Source: Bacillota bacterium (lineage in GTDB: Bacteria; Bacillota; Limnochordia; Limnochordales; ZCTH02-B6). From it: DNA of 45,212 nt. Made by a program: the position numbers and the translations under genes. Below the pieces are notes generated by a model that saw nothing but the letters and a program-made list of their open reading frames with translations, was not told the DNA's origin and ran no database searches. This document shows, piece after piece, positions 37,073 to 45,212 of the stretch. The first letter of the stretch is position 1; each line of letters begins with the position of its first letter. The stretch lies in assembly GCA_017578085.1 (NCBI GenBank), contig PKQR01000004.1:1-45212 (forward strand). Reading direction: 5' to 3'.

Positions 37073-37143
37073 GTGCCCGAGCAGTCGTTCCCGTTCCCCC
37101 TCGATTCCAGGCTTCCCCCTTCCCCACTAAGCCGGCCGCAACG

Positions 37144-37410
37144 TCAGAAAGCGATGGCCCACAAGACCTCCACAACCAGCCGCCGGAGCAGGTTGAGCAC
37201 GATGAAGGCCAAAATCGGCGACAAATCCAGCATCCCGATGGGGGGCAATATGCCCCGGAAGAGCCGCAAGAAAGGATCCGTCACCCGGGCGATGAACCGT
37301 ACCGCCGGGTTGTACGGGTCCACCGGAAACCAGGTGAGCAAGATGCGGATGAGGAGCAGCCACGAGTAGACTTCGAACAACGTGTTGACAAGCCGGATCA
37401 GCGCGATCAA
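37144..37410 (-). CDS. YggT family membrane protein (YlmG-like)
   Basis: This small integral membrane protein of 88 residues has two hydrophobic segments, at about 3-27 and 60-85, and the family core WLLLIRILLTWFPVDPYNP followed by DPFLRLFRGILPPIG. YlmG/YggT proteins lie in division clusters of Bacillota and act in membrane or nucleoid organisation, with the exact role unsettled. The start is TTG at 37410 with AGGAGG seven bases upstream. It overlaps the proC stop by four bases (TTGA), so the two are translationally coupled. Confidence 0.92.
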   Translation of the reverse strand: MIALIRLVNTLFEVYSWLLLIRILLTWFPVDPYNPAVRFIARVTDPFLRLFRGILPPIGMLDLSPILAFIVLNLLRRLVVEVLWAIAF

Positions 37411-38276
37411 TCGCCCGCCTCCTGTCCCGCCAGCCGGCCGAGCTCAGCGGAGCGGGCCGACGCCGCCTGCACGGCCCGCATGGTCGCACCGCGGAAGCCT
37501 CGATCCTCCAACACACTCACACCGGCGATGGTCGTGCCGGCCGGCGACGTCACCATGTCCTTCAGCTCGCCCGGGTGGCGCCCGGTCTCCAGCACCATGC
37601 GGGCGGCACCGGCCACCGTCTGGGCAGCGAGCCGCAGGGCCACATCCCGCGGCAGCCCAGCCAGAACGCCCCCGTCGGCCAAAGCCTCGATAAATAAATA
37701 GACGTACGCCGGCCCGGATCCGCTCAAACCGGTGACAGCGTCCATGTGCGACTCGTCGACGATCACCGTCAACCCGAGCGCGCCGAAGAGCCGCTGCGCC
37801 TCCGCCACCTGCTCTGCCGAGGCGTGGCGGCCCGGCGCCAGCGCGATGGCCCCTTGGCCGATGAGGCAGGGTGTGTTGGGCATGGCCCGTATGGCCGGGG
37901 TGCCGGGCGGCAAGTTGCCCTCGATGACCCTGAGCGGCACCCCGGCCGCAATGGAGATGACGCACGCGCCGCTTTTGAGCGCGGGGCCGATCTCCCGCAG
38001 CACCGGCGCCACCAGGTGCGGCTTCACCGCGACGATGACGGTGTCGGCCAGCCGCGCCGCCTCCGGATTGGTGGCCGCATGGACGCCGTGCTCCTGGGCG
38101 ACCCGCACGAGCTTGTCCTGGTCGGCGTCGGTCACCCACACCTGCTCCCGCGGGACGAGCCCCGCCCGGAGGATGCCCCTCACCAGCGCCTCGCCCATGG
38201 CCCCGACGCCGATGCAAGCCAAGGTGCGGTCCCGCGGCGTGTTGACGCGTTCCTGCGCCGGCTCCCCTTGCGCCAA
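37407..38276 (-). CDS. proC: Pyrroline-5-carboxylate reductase
   Basis: This enzyme makes the last step of proline synthesis, reducing P5C with NAD(P)H. The 289 residues show the N-terminal Rossmann motif ACIGVGAMGEALVRGIL, then ADTVIVAVKPHLVAPVL, ISIAAGVPL, IRAMPNTPCLIGQGA, and the P5CR signature region AVTGLSGSGPAYVYLFIEAL with SPAGTTIAGVSVLED near the C-terminus. TTG at 38276 is chosen since GGGAGGTG stands seven bases upstream, inside the end of sepF. It sits between sepF and yggT, as in many Bacillota division clusters, and overlaps yggT by four bases. Confidence 0.95.
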   Translation of the reverse strand: MAQGEPAQERVNTPRDRTLACIGVGAMGEALVRGILRAGLVPREQVWVTDADQDKLVRVAQEHGVHAATNPEAARLADTVIVAVKPHLVAPVLREIGPALKSGACVISIAAGVPLRVIEGNLPPGTPAIRAMPNTPCLIGQGAIALAPGRHASAEQVAEAQRLFGALGLTVIVDESHMDAVTGLSGSGPAYVYLFIEALADGGVLAGLPRDVALRLAAQTVAGAARMVLETGRHPGELKDMVTSPAGTTIAGVSVLEDRGFRGATMRAVQAASARSAELGRLAGQEAGD

Positions 38277-38280
38277 ACCG

Positions 38281-38754
38281 CTACACCTCCCGGTCTTCGC
38301 GGTCGTCGAAGTCGTCATCGTCGGCCATCTGGGCGCCCCTGTCCGCCACATCGATGCCCACATTGCTCGGGGTGAAGAGGAACAGGGAGTCCCCGAGCCG
38401 GTGCATGCGGCCGTCCAACGCGTATGCGGCGCCCATGACAAAGTCCACCAGCCGCCTGGCGACGTCCTTGGACAACGCCTCCACCGACACGATCACGGGC
38501 CGCCTCTCCTTGAGGCAGTCAACCACGGCCTGAACATCCTCAAACCTGGCCGGCTTTTGCACCACGACGCTGAAACGCTGCTCGTCACGGCGTGCCCCGG
38601 GCAGGCTGACCAGGCGGGCCCTGCGGGCATTGGGTTCCGGGCGGGGCTGGGGCGGCGGAAACTGCGCCTCCTGAGCCGCGGCCTCTTCCGGCTCGATCCC
38701 AAGAAAACCGAAAACCCGGTCGAGGAAGCCGCGGCCGCCGCCGTCGTGGTTCAC
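38281..38754 (-). CDS. sepF: Cell division protein SepF
   Basis: SepF anchors FtsZ to the membrane and shapes the septum. The 157 residues start with an amphipathic membrane-targeting helix (GFLDRVFGFLGIEPEEAA), then a Pro/Glu-rich linker to about residue 65. The SepF core follows (RFSVVVQKPARFEDVQAVVD, KERRPVIVSVEALSKDVARR, VDFVMGAAYALDGRMHRLG, FLFTPSNVGI). The tail is very acidic (DDDDFDDREDREV). The start is GTG overlapping the yggS stop (GTGA); the longer frame to 38853 would lie within yggS and lacks similarity. Length fits the Bacillus protein. Confidence 0.95.
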   Translation of the reverse strand: MNHDGGGRGFLDRVFGFLGIEPEEAAAQEAQFPPPQPRPEPNARRARLVSLPGARRDEQRFSVVVQKPARFEDVQAVVDCLKERRPVIVSVEALSKDVARRLVDFVMGAAYALDGRMHRLGDSLFLFTPSNVGIDVADRGAQMADDDDFDDREDREV

Positions 38755-39443
38755 GCTCGCCTGGGGCCGAAGAGGGACGTGCCGATCCGTACCATCGTCG
38801 AGCCCTCCTCGACGGCCACTTCGAAGTCGTTGCTCATCCCCATAGAAAGCCATTCCATGCTCACCCCCGGGATGCCCGCGTCGGCCACCGCGTCCGCCAG
38901 GCGCCGCAGTTCCCGGAAGACGGGCCGGGCTTCCTCCGGGTCGTCCACCAGCGGCGCGATGGTCATCAGGCCCTTGACCGCCAGTCCGGGCAGCCCGGCG
39001 ACGGTCCGTACGAAGTCCAGCACCTCTCCCGGCGCCAGGCCGTGCTTCGTTTCCTCGCCTGCGACGTTGACCTGCACCAGCACCGGCACTACCTTGCCGA
39101 GGGCTTGGGCCCGGCGGGAAATGGCCTCGGCCAAGGGCAGCCGGTCCAGCGAATGGATCACGTCAAAGAGCTCCAGGCACTGCTTGACCTTGTTGGTCTG
39201 CAGGTGCCCGATCATGTGCCGGCGCACGCCCGCCGGCAACATGGGAAACTTGGCCCGGGCCTCCTGCACCCGGTTTTCGCCGATGTCGGTCACGCCGGCG
39301 GCCACCGCCTGCTGGACGGTGGCGATGTCGACATTTTTCGTAACTGCGATCAGCGTGACGCGCGCAGGATCCCGCCCGGCCCGCTCGGCAGCTGCCGCTA
39401 TGCGGGCCCGGATCCGGTCCAAGTTTTCTGCGAAATTCTCCAT
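38751..39443 (-). CDS. yggS: PLP homeostasis protein YggS/YlmE
   Basis: This pyridoxal-phosphate binding TIM-barrel protein buffers PLP and affects amino acid metabolism. Its 230 residues carry the PLP lysine in LIAVTKNVD (about 37). IGENRVQEARAKF, HMIGHLQTNKV, VLVQVNVAGEETKHG and SMGMSNDFEVAVEEGSTMVRIG are the diagnostic blocks. ATG at 39443 has AGGGGTGG eight bases upstream; the in-frame GTG at 39455 is too close to that site. It precedes sepF with a four-base overlap, like ylmE-ylmF of Bacillus. The proC neighbour is common for this family. Confidence 0.95.
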   Translation of the reverse strand: MENFAENLDRIRARIAAAAERAGRDPARVTLIAVTKNVDIATVQQAVAAGVTDIGENRVQEARAKFPMLPAGVRRHMIGHLQTNKVKQCLELFDVIHSLDRLPLAEAISRRAQALGKVVPVLVQVNVAGEETKHGLAPGEVLDFVRTVAGLPGLAVKGLMTIAPLVDDPEEARPVFRELRRLADAVADAGIPGVSMEWLSMGMSNDFEVAVEEGSTMVRIGTSLFGPRRA

Positions 39444-39504
39444 CGCCTGCGCCACCCCTGCTTAAGCGGCTTCCCGAGAGCAAACGGCTCACAGCGCGTG
39501 CTCG

Positions 39505-40434
39505 CTACCGGCCCGCCAGCCGGCCGGGGTTGGTTACCACCGCGTCGCCGGGCGAGATGCCTTCCACGACGGCCCACTCCTTGACCTGGGCCACGACCCG
39601 CACCGGGCGAAACACCAGCCTCGTTTCCCGGCGCAGGTACACCCCCGGGCGCTCCCCGTCCCAGACGATGGCCCCCACCGGCACGACGACGCCCTGGTGC
39701 CGGGCGCGCACGAGCTCCACATCGACCCAGCGGGCCGCGTCCAAGACGGGCAGATACCGGTCGAGCTCGAGCAGCGCCGCAACCGGCTGCGCGCCGCCCA
39801 CCGCCACCACCCGCGCCCCAACGGCCTGGTCCGTGACGGCAGGCATACGCAGTTCGACCCGCTGGTTGGGCGCAAACGTGACGCCGTCGGGCAGGTCCAG
39901 ATACAAGCGGATGCGGTGGCCGTTCACGATGCGGGCGACCGGCTCGCCGGCCCGCACCAGTTGGCCGTCAACGGTGCGCCCCGGCGACGGCTGCACCTCC
40001 CGCCAGTGCCGGACGGAGCGGTGCAAGAGCAGATCGATGTCCAACTGCTGTTCCCACCCGTCCCAGAAAAAGTGCACGTTGCCGGCGGTGGGCGCTTGCA
40101 CCAGGCGCTCGCCCGAGGCCGTCATGACGCTGGCGACAACCGACTGGGCTCGCACGCGGCTGCCGTCGCTCACAAGAATGTACACGCGCCCGTCCGCCGG
40201 CGCGGTCACCAGCACCTCGTCCCGCACCACCATGGCCAACGCTGTAAAACTGTCCTCGACCGTGCGGTGCTCGGCCGCCGCAGTGCGCACAAACCACAGC
40301 TCGAGCCGCTCCCACAACGCCGCTCCTGTGATCCAAAGCGCCATCATCGCCACGGACGCCAACAGCAGCGCGCGCCCGCGGCTGCCGGTGTTTCTTGCCG
40401 TCACCGGCCCCACCACCCCGAAGGAATAAGACAC
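39505..40434 (-). CDS. HlyD-like membrane protein of the division cluster
   Basis: This 309-residue protein has one membrane helix near residues 20-40 (LLLASVAMMALWITGAAL) and a long extracytoplasmic part. That part contains a lipoyl/barrel-sandwich segment split around residues 75-190 (EVLVTAPADGRVYILVSDG, GQLVRAGEPVARIV) and a beta-barrel end (GISPGDAVVTNPGRLAG). The layout matches HlyD-type periplasmic adaptors, and a similar gene occurs upstream of yggS-sepF in several Clostridia-like genomes as far as I recall. No ABC or MFS exporter is adjacent, so an export role is not shown. GTG at 40434 or TTG at 40437 are both possible, following GGAGG. Confidence 0.75.
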   Translation of the reverse strand: MSYSFGVVGPVTARNTGSRGRALLLASVAMMALWITGAALWERLELWFVRTAAAEHRTVEDSFTALAMVVRDEVLVTAPADGRVYILVSDGSRVRAQSVVASVMTASGERLVQAPTAGNVHFFWDGWEQQLDIDLLLHRSVRHWREVQPSPGRTVDGQLVRAGEPVARIVNGHRIRLYLDLPDGVTFAPNQRVELRMPAVTDQAVGARVVAVGGAQPVAALLELDRYLPVLDAARWVDVELVRARHQGVVVPVGAIVWDGERPGVYLRRETRLVFRPVRVVAQVKEWAVVEGISPGDAVVTNPGRLAGR

Positions 40435-40520
40435 CAATCCCCGCCTCCGTGTTGTAGTTCGTTTCCTGGAAAACCGGTCCTGCCGGGGGATCGCGCGGGG
40501 TACCGCTGGCGCGGCGGTGG

Positions 40521-41885
40521 TTAAAGGGTAAGAGTGCCTTCGCCTGTGGGCAGGAGCTTGAGGATCTGCTCCTCCGCGCCGCTGAGGGCGTTGATGTACA
40601 CGAGATACGGTTCGCCGTCGAGCGAGGCGGGGAACTCCCATGTCAACACTTCTTCGAGGGTTTCCAGGGGAATGAGCGCCAGTCGCCCCGTCTCGACCGA
40701 GAGTGCGGGGTGCAGGCGCTCCCGGGCTTCCGCTTCGCCGAGCCGAGGGGCCGGGAGCGTCCGCGGGTGATGAGACATGAGAAAGCCCAAAGCCTCGTAG
40801 CCGATGATCGCGCCGTCGTCCAGCGCGACGATCACTTTGACCAGATCCGGGTAAATGCGCACGCCGTCTTGCACGAAGACAAACGGGATGACCGCCCTGC
40901 CTTGGGACGAACTGGCCCACGTGGGTTCCATACTGGCAAGGCCCCGCTCAGCGAGGAATTCCCGCGCCCGCCGCACAGCCTCCTCGAGAGACAAGACCGG
41001 CTCGCCCACGGACCGCCCGTCCAGCATCCACACCACGTGGCCGCCTTGTCGGCTCACATGCAGCTCGACGGCGCCATCGCCCCTCTCCCGTTCCACCCGG
41101 ACAGCGTAGGCCGGGATCGGGCCGTCCGCCTCACCGGTCACCCGCGCGGAAGCGCCCTCCCCTGCCCCGACGAATTCGCGGGCGATCACCACCGCCTCAT
41201 CCTGGGACACGGCAGGCCCGGAAAGACCGCGCGGTTCCCGCCGCTCGATGTGGTCGGAGAAGGGACCGTCGTAGATGAGGGTTGGAAACTCGGTCAATTC
41301 CAGCTCCAGCCGCTCAAAGCCGTCGCGAAACCGGCTCTCCCCCCGGCTCAAGCGCCGGTTGGCCAGCCGCTGCACTTCCCGCCAGCTCAGGGCGCCCCGC
41401 TGGCTGTCGTTAATTATGGAATGCAGCTGCTCTACGACGACGCCGGCCTGGTCCTTCAGTTCCCGGAGTTTTTGCCACTGCTCATCCGTGACGGCCTCAC
41501 CCCGGGCCGCCCGCCGGGCGAGGGCGTAGGCGTAGTCGCCCACCTGGGTGAGGAACCTGGACGTGCGCAGCAGCGAAATGTCGTTGAGAGGCAGCTGGTT
41601 GAGGTTGGACTGGGCGCCAAAGGCCTGCCGCCAGACGTCGGTGAGATGGATCACCTGCTGGCCCGGGCTGGCCGTGACGAGGCTTTTCGCCAGCAGCACC
41701 TCGGTATTCTCCACTTGGGAGATGAGCTCGTAAAAGGCCCGCTGGTACTGGGCGGACAGTTCCGCCTCCACCTGGGCCCGCTCCCGCCACTGCCATCCGG
41801 CCACCGCCGCCGCGGCCAAGAGCAAGACCACGAGCAGCCCCACACTTCCTGTCCGCCGCTCCATCTGCTGCTCCCGCTGCTCCAA
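40521..41885 (-). CDS. ypeB: Germination protein YpeB
   Basis: YpeB is needed for the cortex-lytic enzyme SleB to be kept stable in spores and to act in germination. Of 454 residues, the N-terminal helix (VGLLVVLLLAAAAVAGW) anchors it in the inner spore membrane. The YpeB-specific region includes LPLNDISLLRTSRFLTQVGDYA. Three PepSY-type repeats fill the C-terminal half (SQDEAVVIAREFVGAG, LSLEEAVRRAREFLAERG, VYINALSGAEEQILKLLP). The start is TTG at 41885 with GGAGGG eight bases upstream; an ATG at 41864 is an alternative. It follows sleB by 69 bases, the usual pairing, and shows the organism makes endospores. Confidence 0.94.
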   Translation of the reverse strand: MEQREQQMERRTGSVGLLVVLLLAAAAVAGWQWRERAQVEAELSAQYQRAFYELISQVENTEVLLAKSLVTASPGQQVIHLTDVWRQAFGAQSNLNQLPLNDISLLRTSRFLTQVGDYAYALARRAARGEAVTDEQWQKLRELKDQAGVVVEQLHSIINDSQRGALSWREVQRLANRRLSRGESRFRDGFERLELELTEFPTLIYDGPFSDHIERREPRGLSGPAVSQDEAVVIAREFVGAGEGASARVTGEADGPIPAYAVRVERERGDGAVELHVSRQGGHVVWMLDGRSVGEPVLSLEEAVRRAREFLAERGLASMEPTWASSSQGRAVIPFVFVQDGVRIYPDLVKVIVALDDGAIIGYEALGFLMSHHPRTLPAPRLGEAEARERLHPALSVETGRLALIPLETLEEVLTWEFPASLDGEPYLVYINALSGAEEQILKLLPTGEGTLTL

Positions 41886-41954
41886 CCGTCGTTCCCTCCG
41901 CCTGCTCAGGCGCCACGTGCGGGGACGCTGGAGCTGTCCCCGCTGTTGCCCGCG

Positions 41955-42596
41955 TCAGCGGGCAAACACATGGTTGCCGATGCGCACGATGATTTGCCGC
42001 GTCCAGACCCACGGGCTCACCGGCTTGTTGGGATTCCAGAAAAACAGCGCCCCGTAGGTGGGGTCCCAGCCGTTGAGGGCGTCCCGGGCCGCCCGGTACG
42101 CCTCCGCGGTCGGCGTCCGCCGCCAAATGAGGCCGTTGGACACGGACTCAAACGCCCGTGGCTGGTAGATGACGCCGCTTAAGGTGTTGGGAAAATCGGG
42201 GCTCTTGACACGGTTGAGGACCACCGCTCCTACCGCCACTTGGCCCACGTAAGGTTCGCCTTGCGCCTCGGCCGCGATGAGCCGGGCCAAAAGCTCCACG
42301 TCCTCCGCCCGGGTGGCCCCGCCGGCCCGCGCTGAGGCCTGCCGGGCGGCACTGGGCACCGTCAGCCGCTGACCCACCATGAGGCGCGACGGGTTGATGC
42401 CCGGGTTGAGGCGCTGGAGCTCGGCCACGGTGGTGCCGTACCGGCGGGCGATGAGCCAGAGGGTGTCGCCCGGCTGTACCGTGTACGTGGATTGGGAGTA
42501 CGCGGGGTCCGGCCGCAGGACGGCGATGAGCACCGCCAAGAGCAGCACGATCACGGCGGAAGCCGCCGCGGTCTTTGCCAAAGATCGCCTGGCCAC
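41955..42596 (-). CDS. sleB: Spore cortex-lytic enzyme SleB, LysM form
   Basis: SleB is a lytic transglycosylase-type hydrolase of the spore cortex. The 213 residues have a membrane or signal helix (ASAVIVLLLAVLIAVL), a LysM domain at about 36-82 (YTVQPGDTLWLIARRYGT, LNPGINPSRLMVGQ), and the SleB/CwlJ hydrolase domain at about 97-213 (LARLIAAEAQGEPYVGQVA, AVVLNRVKSPDFPNTLSGVI, PTYGALFFWNP). The catalytic Glu is in AEAQGE. Classical SleB has a PG_binding_1 domain; here LysM takes its place. The start is GTG at 42596 with GGGAGG upstream. It forms a pair with ypeB. Confidence 0.93.
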   Translation of the reverse strand: MARRSLAKTAAASAVIVLLLAVLIAVLRPDPAYSQSTYTVQPGDTLWLIARRYGTTVAELQRLNPGINPSRLMVGQRLTVPSAARQASARAGGATRAEDVELLARLIAAEAQGEPYVGQVAVGAVVLNRVKSPDFPNTLSGVIYQPRAFESVSNGLIWRRTPTAEAYRAARDALNGWDPTYGALFFWNPNKPVSPWVWTRQIIVRIGNHVFAR

Positions 42597-42657
42597 CTGG
42601 GCTACCCCCTCCCGCAGCAGTGTTGCCCTGGCAGAGCGGCGGTATGCGCCCGGCCTT

Positions 42658-42861
42658 TCACGGCCATGGCAACCCCGGCGTCAGTTCCGGGCGCAAGTAG
42701 TCGGCGGGGTCGGTGGACAGCACGCGCTGGATGCGAGTGCGGCCGTCGGCTCCTGGTTCCAGCAAGAGCCGCATGTGGCCCACGGCAACGTCCACGACCT
42801 GCGGCGTAGACGGCTCATCGTCCAGCACCGACTCGATGGGCACGATCGTCCACAGAATCAT
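42658..42861 (-). CDS. YlzJ-like small protein
   Basis: This 67-residue protein starts [16 protein letters not shown] and includes [34 protein letters not shown] and a proline-rich end. This is the pattern of the YlzJ-like family, found next to tepA in Bacillota. The function is unknown. ATG at 42861 overlaps the tepA stop by four bases and has GGAGG nine bases upstream, within tepA. The same tepA-ylzJ order is known in Bacillus, where spoIIIE (ftsK-like) follows; here sleB follows. Confidence 0.88.
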   Translation of the reverse strand: MILWTIVPIESVLDDEPSTPQVVDVAVGHMRLLLEPGADGRTRIQRVLSTDPADYLRPELTPGLPWP

Positions 42862-43733
42862 CCGCAGTCGCCTCCGTTTCCAGGCCCGTCGGGCCGTTGT
42901 GCCGGGCCGCGCCACACCCAGGGGTCCGCGCGGGGTCCAGGCGCCGGTGCATCAGGAGGGCCCGAGGGCGGTGCGTTCCCTTGCTCCAGGGACGGCCCCG
43001 GGCTACCGCCGTCCATGCCGTCCGGGGACGGTTCGCCGGCCAGTTCCCGCAGCTTGGCCAAGGCCTTGTCGAGCCCACCGAGCTCATCGATGAGGCCCAG
43101 CTCCACGGCGTCCTTGCCGATAAGCACCGTGCCCACGTCCCGCACCAGTTCGCCGGTGCGGAACATGACCTCCCTGAGCCGCGCCTCGCTGACCCGTGAG
43201 TGCTCCACGAGAAACCGGATCACCCGGTCCTGCATCTTGTCCAGGTACTCATAGGTCTGGGGCACACCGATCACGAGCCCGGTCAAGCGGATGGGGTGAA
43301 TGGTGATGGTGGCCGTCGGGGCGATGAAGCTGTAGTCGGCCGCCACGGCGATGGGCGCGCCGATGGAATGGCCGCCGCCCAAAACCAGCGACACCGTGGG
43401 CTTGGACATGCTCTTGATCATCTCGGCGATGGCGAGCCCCGCTTCAATGTCGCCGCCCACGGTGTTGAGGACGACCAGCAGCCCTCGAATCTTCGGGTCC
43501 TGCTCGACGGCCACCAACTGCGGGATGACGTGCTCGTACTTGGTCGTCTTGTTCTTGGCCGGCAAGATCTGGTGGCCTTCGATCTGGCCGATAATGGTCA
43601 ACATGTGGAAAGGGCTTTCAAAGCGGCTGGGGGCTGCAGCGAGCCCCAGCTGGCGGATGGTTTCCAGCTGCGAAAGGGCGCCTGCGCCCCCGCTGCGGGG
43701 GACCTGGGGTTGGGGTATCGGGTTCCCTTCCAT
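42858..43733 (-). CDS. ClpP-like protease TepA (translocation-enhancing protein)
   Basis: This ClpP-fold cytoplasmic serine protease of the TepA/YmfB group is associated with spore and secretion biology in Bacillus. In 291 residues the ClpP-like domain spans about 40-235: [40 protein letters not shown], the active serine in [17 protein letters not shown], and [11 protein letters not shown] with the active His. The C-terminal ~55 residues are Pro/Gly-rich and disordered. ATG at 43733 follows GAGGCGG; an upstream GTG-type extension to 43787 is unlikely. It stands between the RNase J terminator and ylzJ. Confidence 0.9.
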   Translation of the reverse strand: MEGNPIPQPQVPRSGGAGALSQLETIRQLGLAAAPSRFESPFHMLTIIGQIEGHQILPAKNKTTKYEHVIPQLVAVEQDPKIRGLLVVLNTVGGDIEAGLAIAEMIKSMSKPTVSLVLGGGHSIGAPIAVAADYSFIAPTATITIHPIRLTGLVIGVPQTYEYLDKMQDRVIRFLVEHSRVSEARLREVMFRTGELVRDVGTVLIGKDAVELGLIDELGGLDKALAKLRELAGEPSPDGMDGGSPGPSLEQGNAPPSGPPDAPAPGPRADPWVWRGPAQRPDGPGNGGDCG

Positions 43734-43822
43734 GTTCCGCCTCGCTTCGCCCGGGCAACCGGTTCGCGCAAGGGCTAATTCGCGCAAGGCCTAGTATGGG
43801 TTCCCGGGGAGCCGCTAATGCA

Positions 43823-43847
43823 CAAAAAAGAAGGGGCTTCGCCCCCT
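43823..43847 (-). terminator. Terminator of the RNase J gene
   Basis: Minus-strand hairpin GGGGC-GAA-GCCCC is followed by TTCTTTTTTG, 93 bases after the stop codon. A ten-base direct repeat (CTTGCGCGAA, twice, at about 43763-43791) lies between it and tepA. Confidence 0.85.
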
Positions 43848-43939
43848 CTCGCTTACAGCACGAGCCTCTCCTGTTGGCAGCGCCTTGCCACATCGGCAGC
43901 GCATTGGCCGCGCCTCCCCGCACGCCGGCGCCTGTCGGG

Positions 43940-45212
43940 TCAAACCTCCATGACCACCGGCAAGATGATGGGCCGGCGCTTGGTGCGCTCATACAGGAAC
44001 CGGCTCAGCACCTCGCGCATGCTGTTCTTGATGGTGGCCCATTCGGTCAGGGGCTGCCCTTGGCGCTCGTTCAACGTGGCCAGCAGCCGCTCCCGCGCCT
44101 CCTCCAAGAGGCCCTCCGACTCCCGCACGTAAACAAAGCCCCGGGAGACGATATCGGGGCCTGCCACCACCGCGCCGGTGCGCTTGTCGATGGTAACGAC
44201 GGCGATCAGGATGCCGTCCTGGGAGAGCTGCCGCCGGTCCCGCAGCACAACGGTGCCCACGTCCCCGACGCCCAGGCCGTCCACCAGCACCTGCCCGGCG
44301 CTGACCCGCCCGGTGACGGCCGCCTTCCCGTCGGCCGTGAACTCGAGCACGTCGCCCAGGTCCAAGATGAAGATGTGATCCGCGGGCACGCCGACCTCGC
44401 GGGCGAGGCGGGCGTGGTGCCACAGCATGCGGTACTCGCCGTGGATCGGTACGAAATACCGCGGCCGGCACAGGTTGAGCATCCACTTGAGCTCCTCTTG
44501 GCTGGCGTGACCCGACACGTGGATGCCGCTGAAGGCGTAGTAAATGACCTCCGCCCCCAGCTTGTACAATTGATTGATGGTCTTGCCCACCAGCCGCTCG
44601 TTGCCCGGGATGGGGTACGCGGAGATCACAACCGTGTCGCCGGGCACGATCTCCACCTGCCGGTGCTCGCCCGCGGCCATGCGGGACAAGGCCGACATGG
44701 GCTCGCCCTGGCTGCCCGTGGTCAGGATCGTCAGCCGCTCGTGGGGGTACCGGTCGAGCTCCGAAGGGTCGATGAGCATTCCTTCGGGGAAACGCAGGTA
44801 TCCCAACTCCGACGCGATGCGCACCACGTTGACCATGCTGCGCCCGATGACGCACACCTTGCGGTCGAAGGCCGCCGCCGCATCAAAGACCTGCTGGATG
44901 CGGTGCACGTTGGAGGCGAAGGTGGCCACCAGGATGCGCCCGGGCGCGGTGCGGAACACGTCCATGAACGAATCGCCGACGACCTTTTCCGACAACGTGT
45001 AGCCGGGGCGCTCGGCGTTGGTGGAATCCGAAAACAAGGCCAGGACGCCCTGCTTGCCCAATTCCGCCAGCCTTTGCACATCCGAGGGCCGGCCGTCGAT
45101 GGGCGTCTGGTCAAACTTGAAGTCGGTGGCGAAGACGATGTGTCCTGCAGGCGTCGGGATCGCGATGGCCACGACGTCAGCGATGCTGTGGTTGACGTGG
45201 ATGAGCTCAAAG
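43940..45212 (-). CDS. rnj: Ribonuclease J, C-terminal three quarters (5' end beyond window)
   Basis: RNase J is the metallo-beta-lactamase/beta-CASP nuclease of Bacillota that degrades and matures RNA by 5'-exonucleolytic and endonucleolytic cuts. About 423 residues are visible of a usual ~555. The frame is open to the right edge, where VNHSI matches the late MBL region, so the gene starts outside. Beta-CASP motifs include LFSDSTNAE, ITLLTTGSQGEP-like ILTTGSQGEPMSAL, SAYPIPGNE, FSGIHVSGHASQEELKWM and RYFVPIHGEYRML. The C-terminal domain holds VTIDKRTG and DIVSRGFVYVRES. An intrinsic terminator follows. Upstream dapA or dapG, common neighbours, cannot be seen. Confidence 0.96.
   Translation of the reverse strand, partial: FELIHVNHSIADVVAIAIPTPAGHIVFATDFKFDQTPIDGRPSDVQRLAELGKQGVLALFSDSTNAERPGYTLSEKVVGDSFMDVFRTAPGRILVATFASNVHRIQQVFDAAAAFDRKVCVIGRSMVNVVRIASELGYLRFPEGMLIDPSELDRYPHERLTILTTGSQGEPMSALSRMAAGEHRQVEIVPGDTVVISAYPIPGNERLVGKTINQLYKLGAEVIYYAFSGIHVSGHASQEELKWMLNLCRPRYFVPIHGEYRMLWHHARLAREVGVPADHIFILDLGDVLEFTADGKAAVTGRVSAGQVLVDGLGVGDVGTVVLRDRRQLSQDGILIAVVTIDKRTGAVVAGPDIVSRGFVYVRESEGLLEEARERLLATLNERQGQPLTEWATIKNSMREVLSRFLYERTKRRPIILPVVMEV

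Noticed and set aside
40710-42182. 490-codon plus-strand frame across ypeB and sleB
   Set aside because: Lies opposite two recognised genes and runs across their boundary; no recognisable domain.

Overview
The window looks like a chromosomal segment from a GC-rich, endospore-forming Bacillota, probably a moderate thermophile of the Symbiobacteriia/Limnochordia type. The lineage is inferred. The sequence shows the sleB-ypeB germination pair, tepA-ylzJ, a ylm-divIVA division cluster, T-box leaders, an infC-rpmI-rplT operon and very high GC throughout. No CRISPR array, prophage, IS element or origin was seen.

Left part (1-7,400, minus strand) is translation machinery: DUF445 protein, thrS under a T-box, infC-rpmI-rplT behind a long leader with an attenuator, a SpoU-type RNA methyltransferase, then a 31-codon YqzL-like gene and pheST under a second T-box. 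Aligning the two T-boxes gives specifier TTC for pheS and ACC for thrS. infC starts at the rare codon ATT.

Middle part (7,750-28,250) is dominated by nucleotide/nucleoside scavenging. There are two paralogous ABC importers of the BMP/NupNOPQ type, at 7,755-12,625 and 21,627-26,373. An exported 5'-nucleotidase of the UshA family lies between them. Two different nucleoside hydrolases flank the second importer and a ribokinase follows. Together they could take external nucleotides to nucleosides, import them, split them into base and ribose, and phosphorylate the ribose. Interspersed are an FAD-linked oxidase, an old-yellow-enzyme reductase, a P1B-4 metal ATPase and five tRNA genes (Val-GAC, Cys, Gly, Phe, Asp). 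A sixth tRNA, Val-TAC, closes the region.

The next block (28,640-31,430) is a compact NHEJ operon in which LigD is split into two proteins: ku, a stand-alone LigD-type ligase, and a stand-alone LigD-type polymerase/primase. A leucine dehydrogenase follows, with its own promoter and a transcription attenuator or small RNA in front.

Right part (32,840-45,212, minus strand) reads, in transcription order: RNase J (5' end beyond the window), tepA, ylzJ, a LysM-type sleB, ypeB, a HlyD-like membrane protein, yggS (PLP homeostasis), sepF, proC, yggT, ylmH, divIVA, a PHP-family histidinol phosphatase and an FAD-binding dehydrogenase. It joins division, germination and housekeeping functions in a long, often overlapping gene string.

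Start codons were chosen from Shine-Dalgarno spacing. TTG and GTG starts are common here, so several starts are a few codons uncertain.
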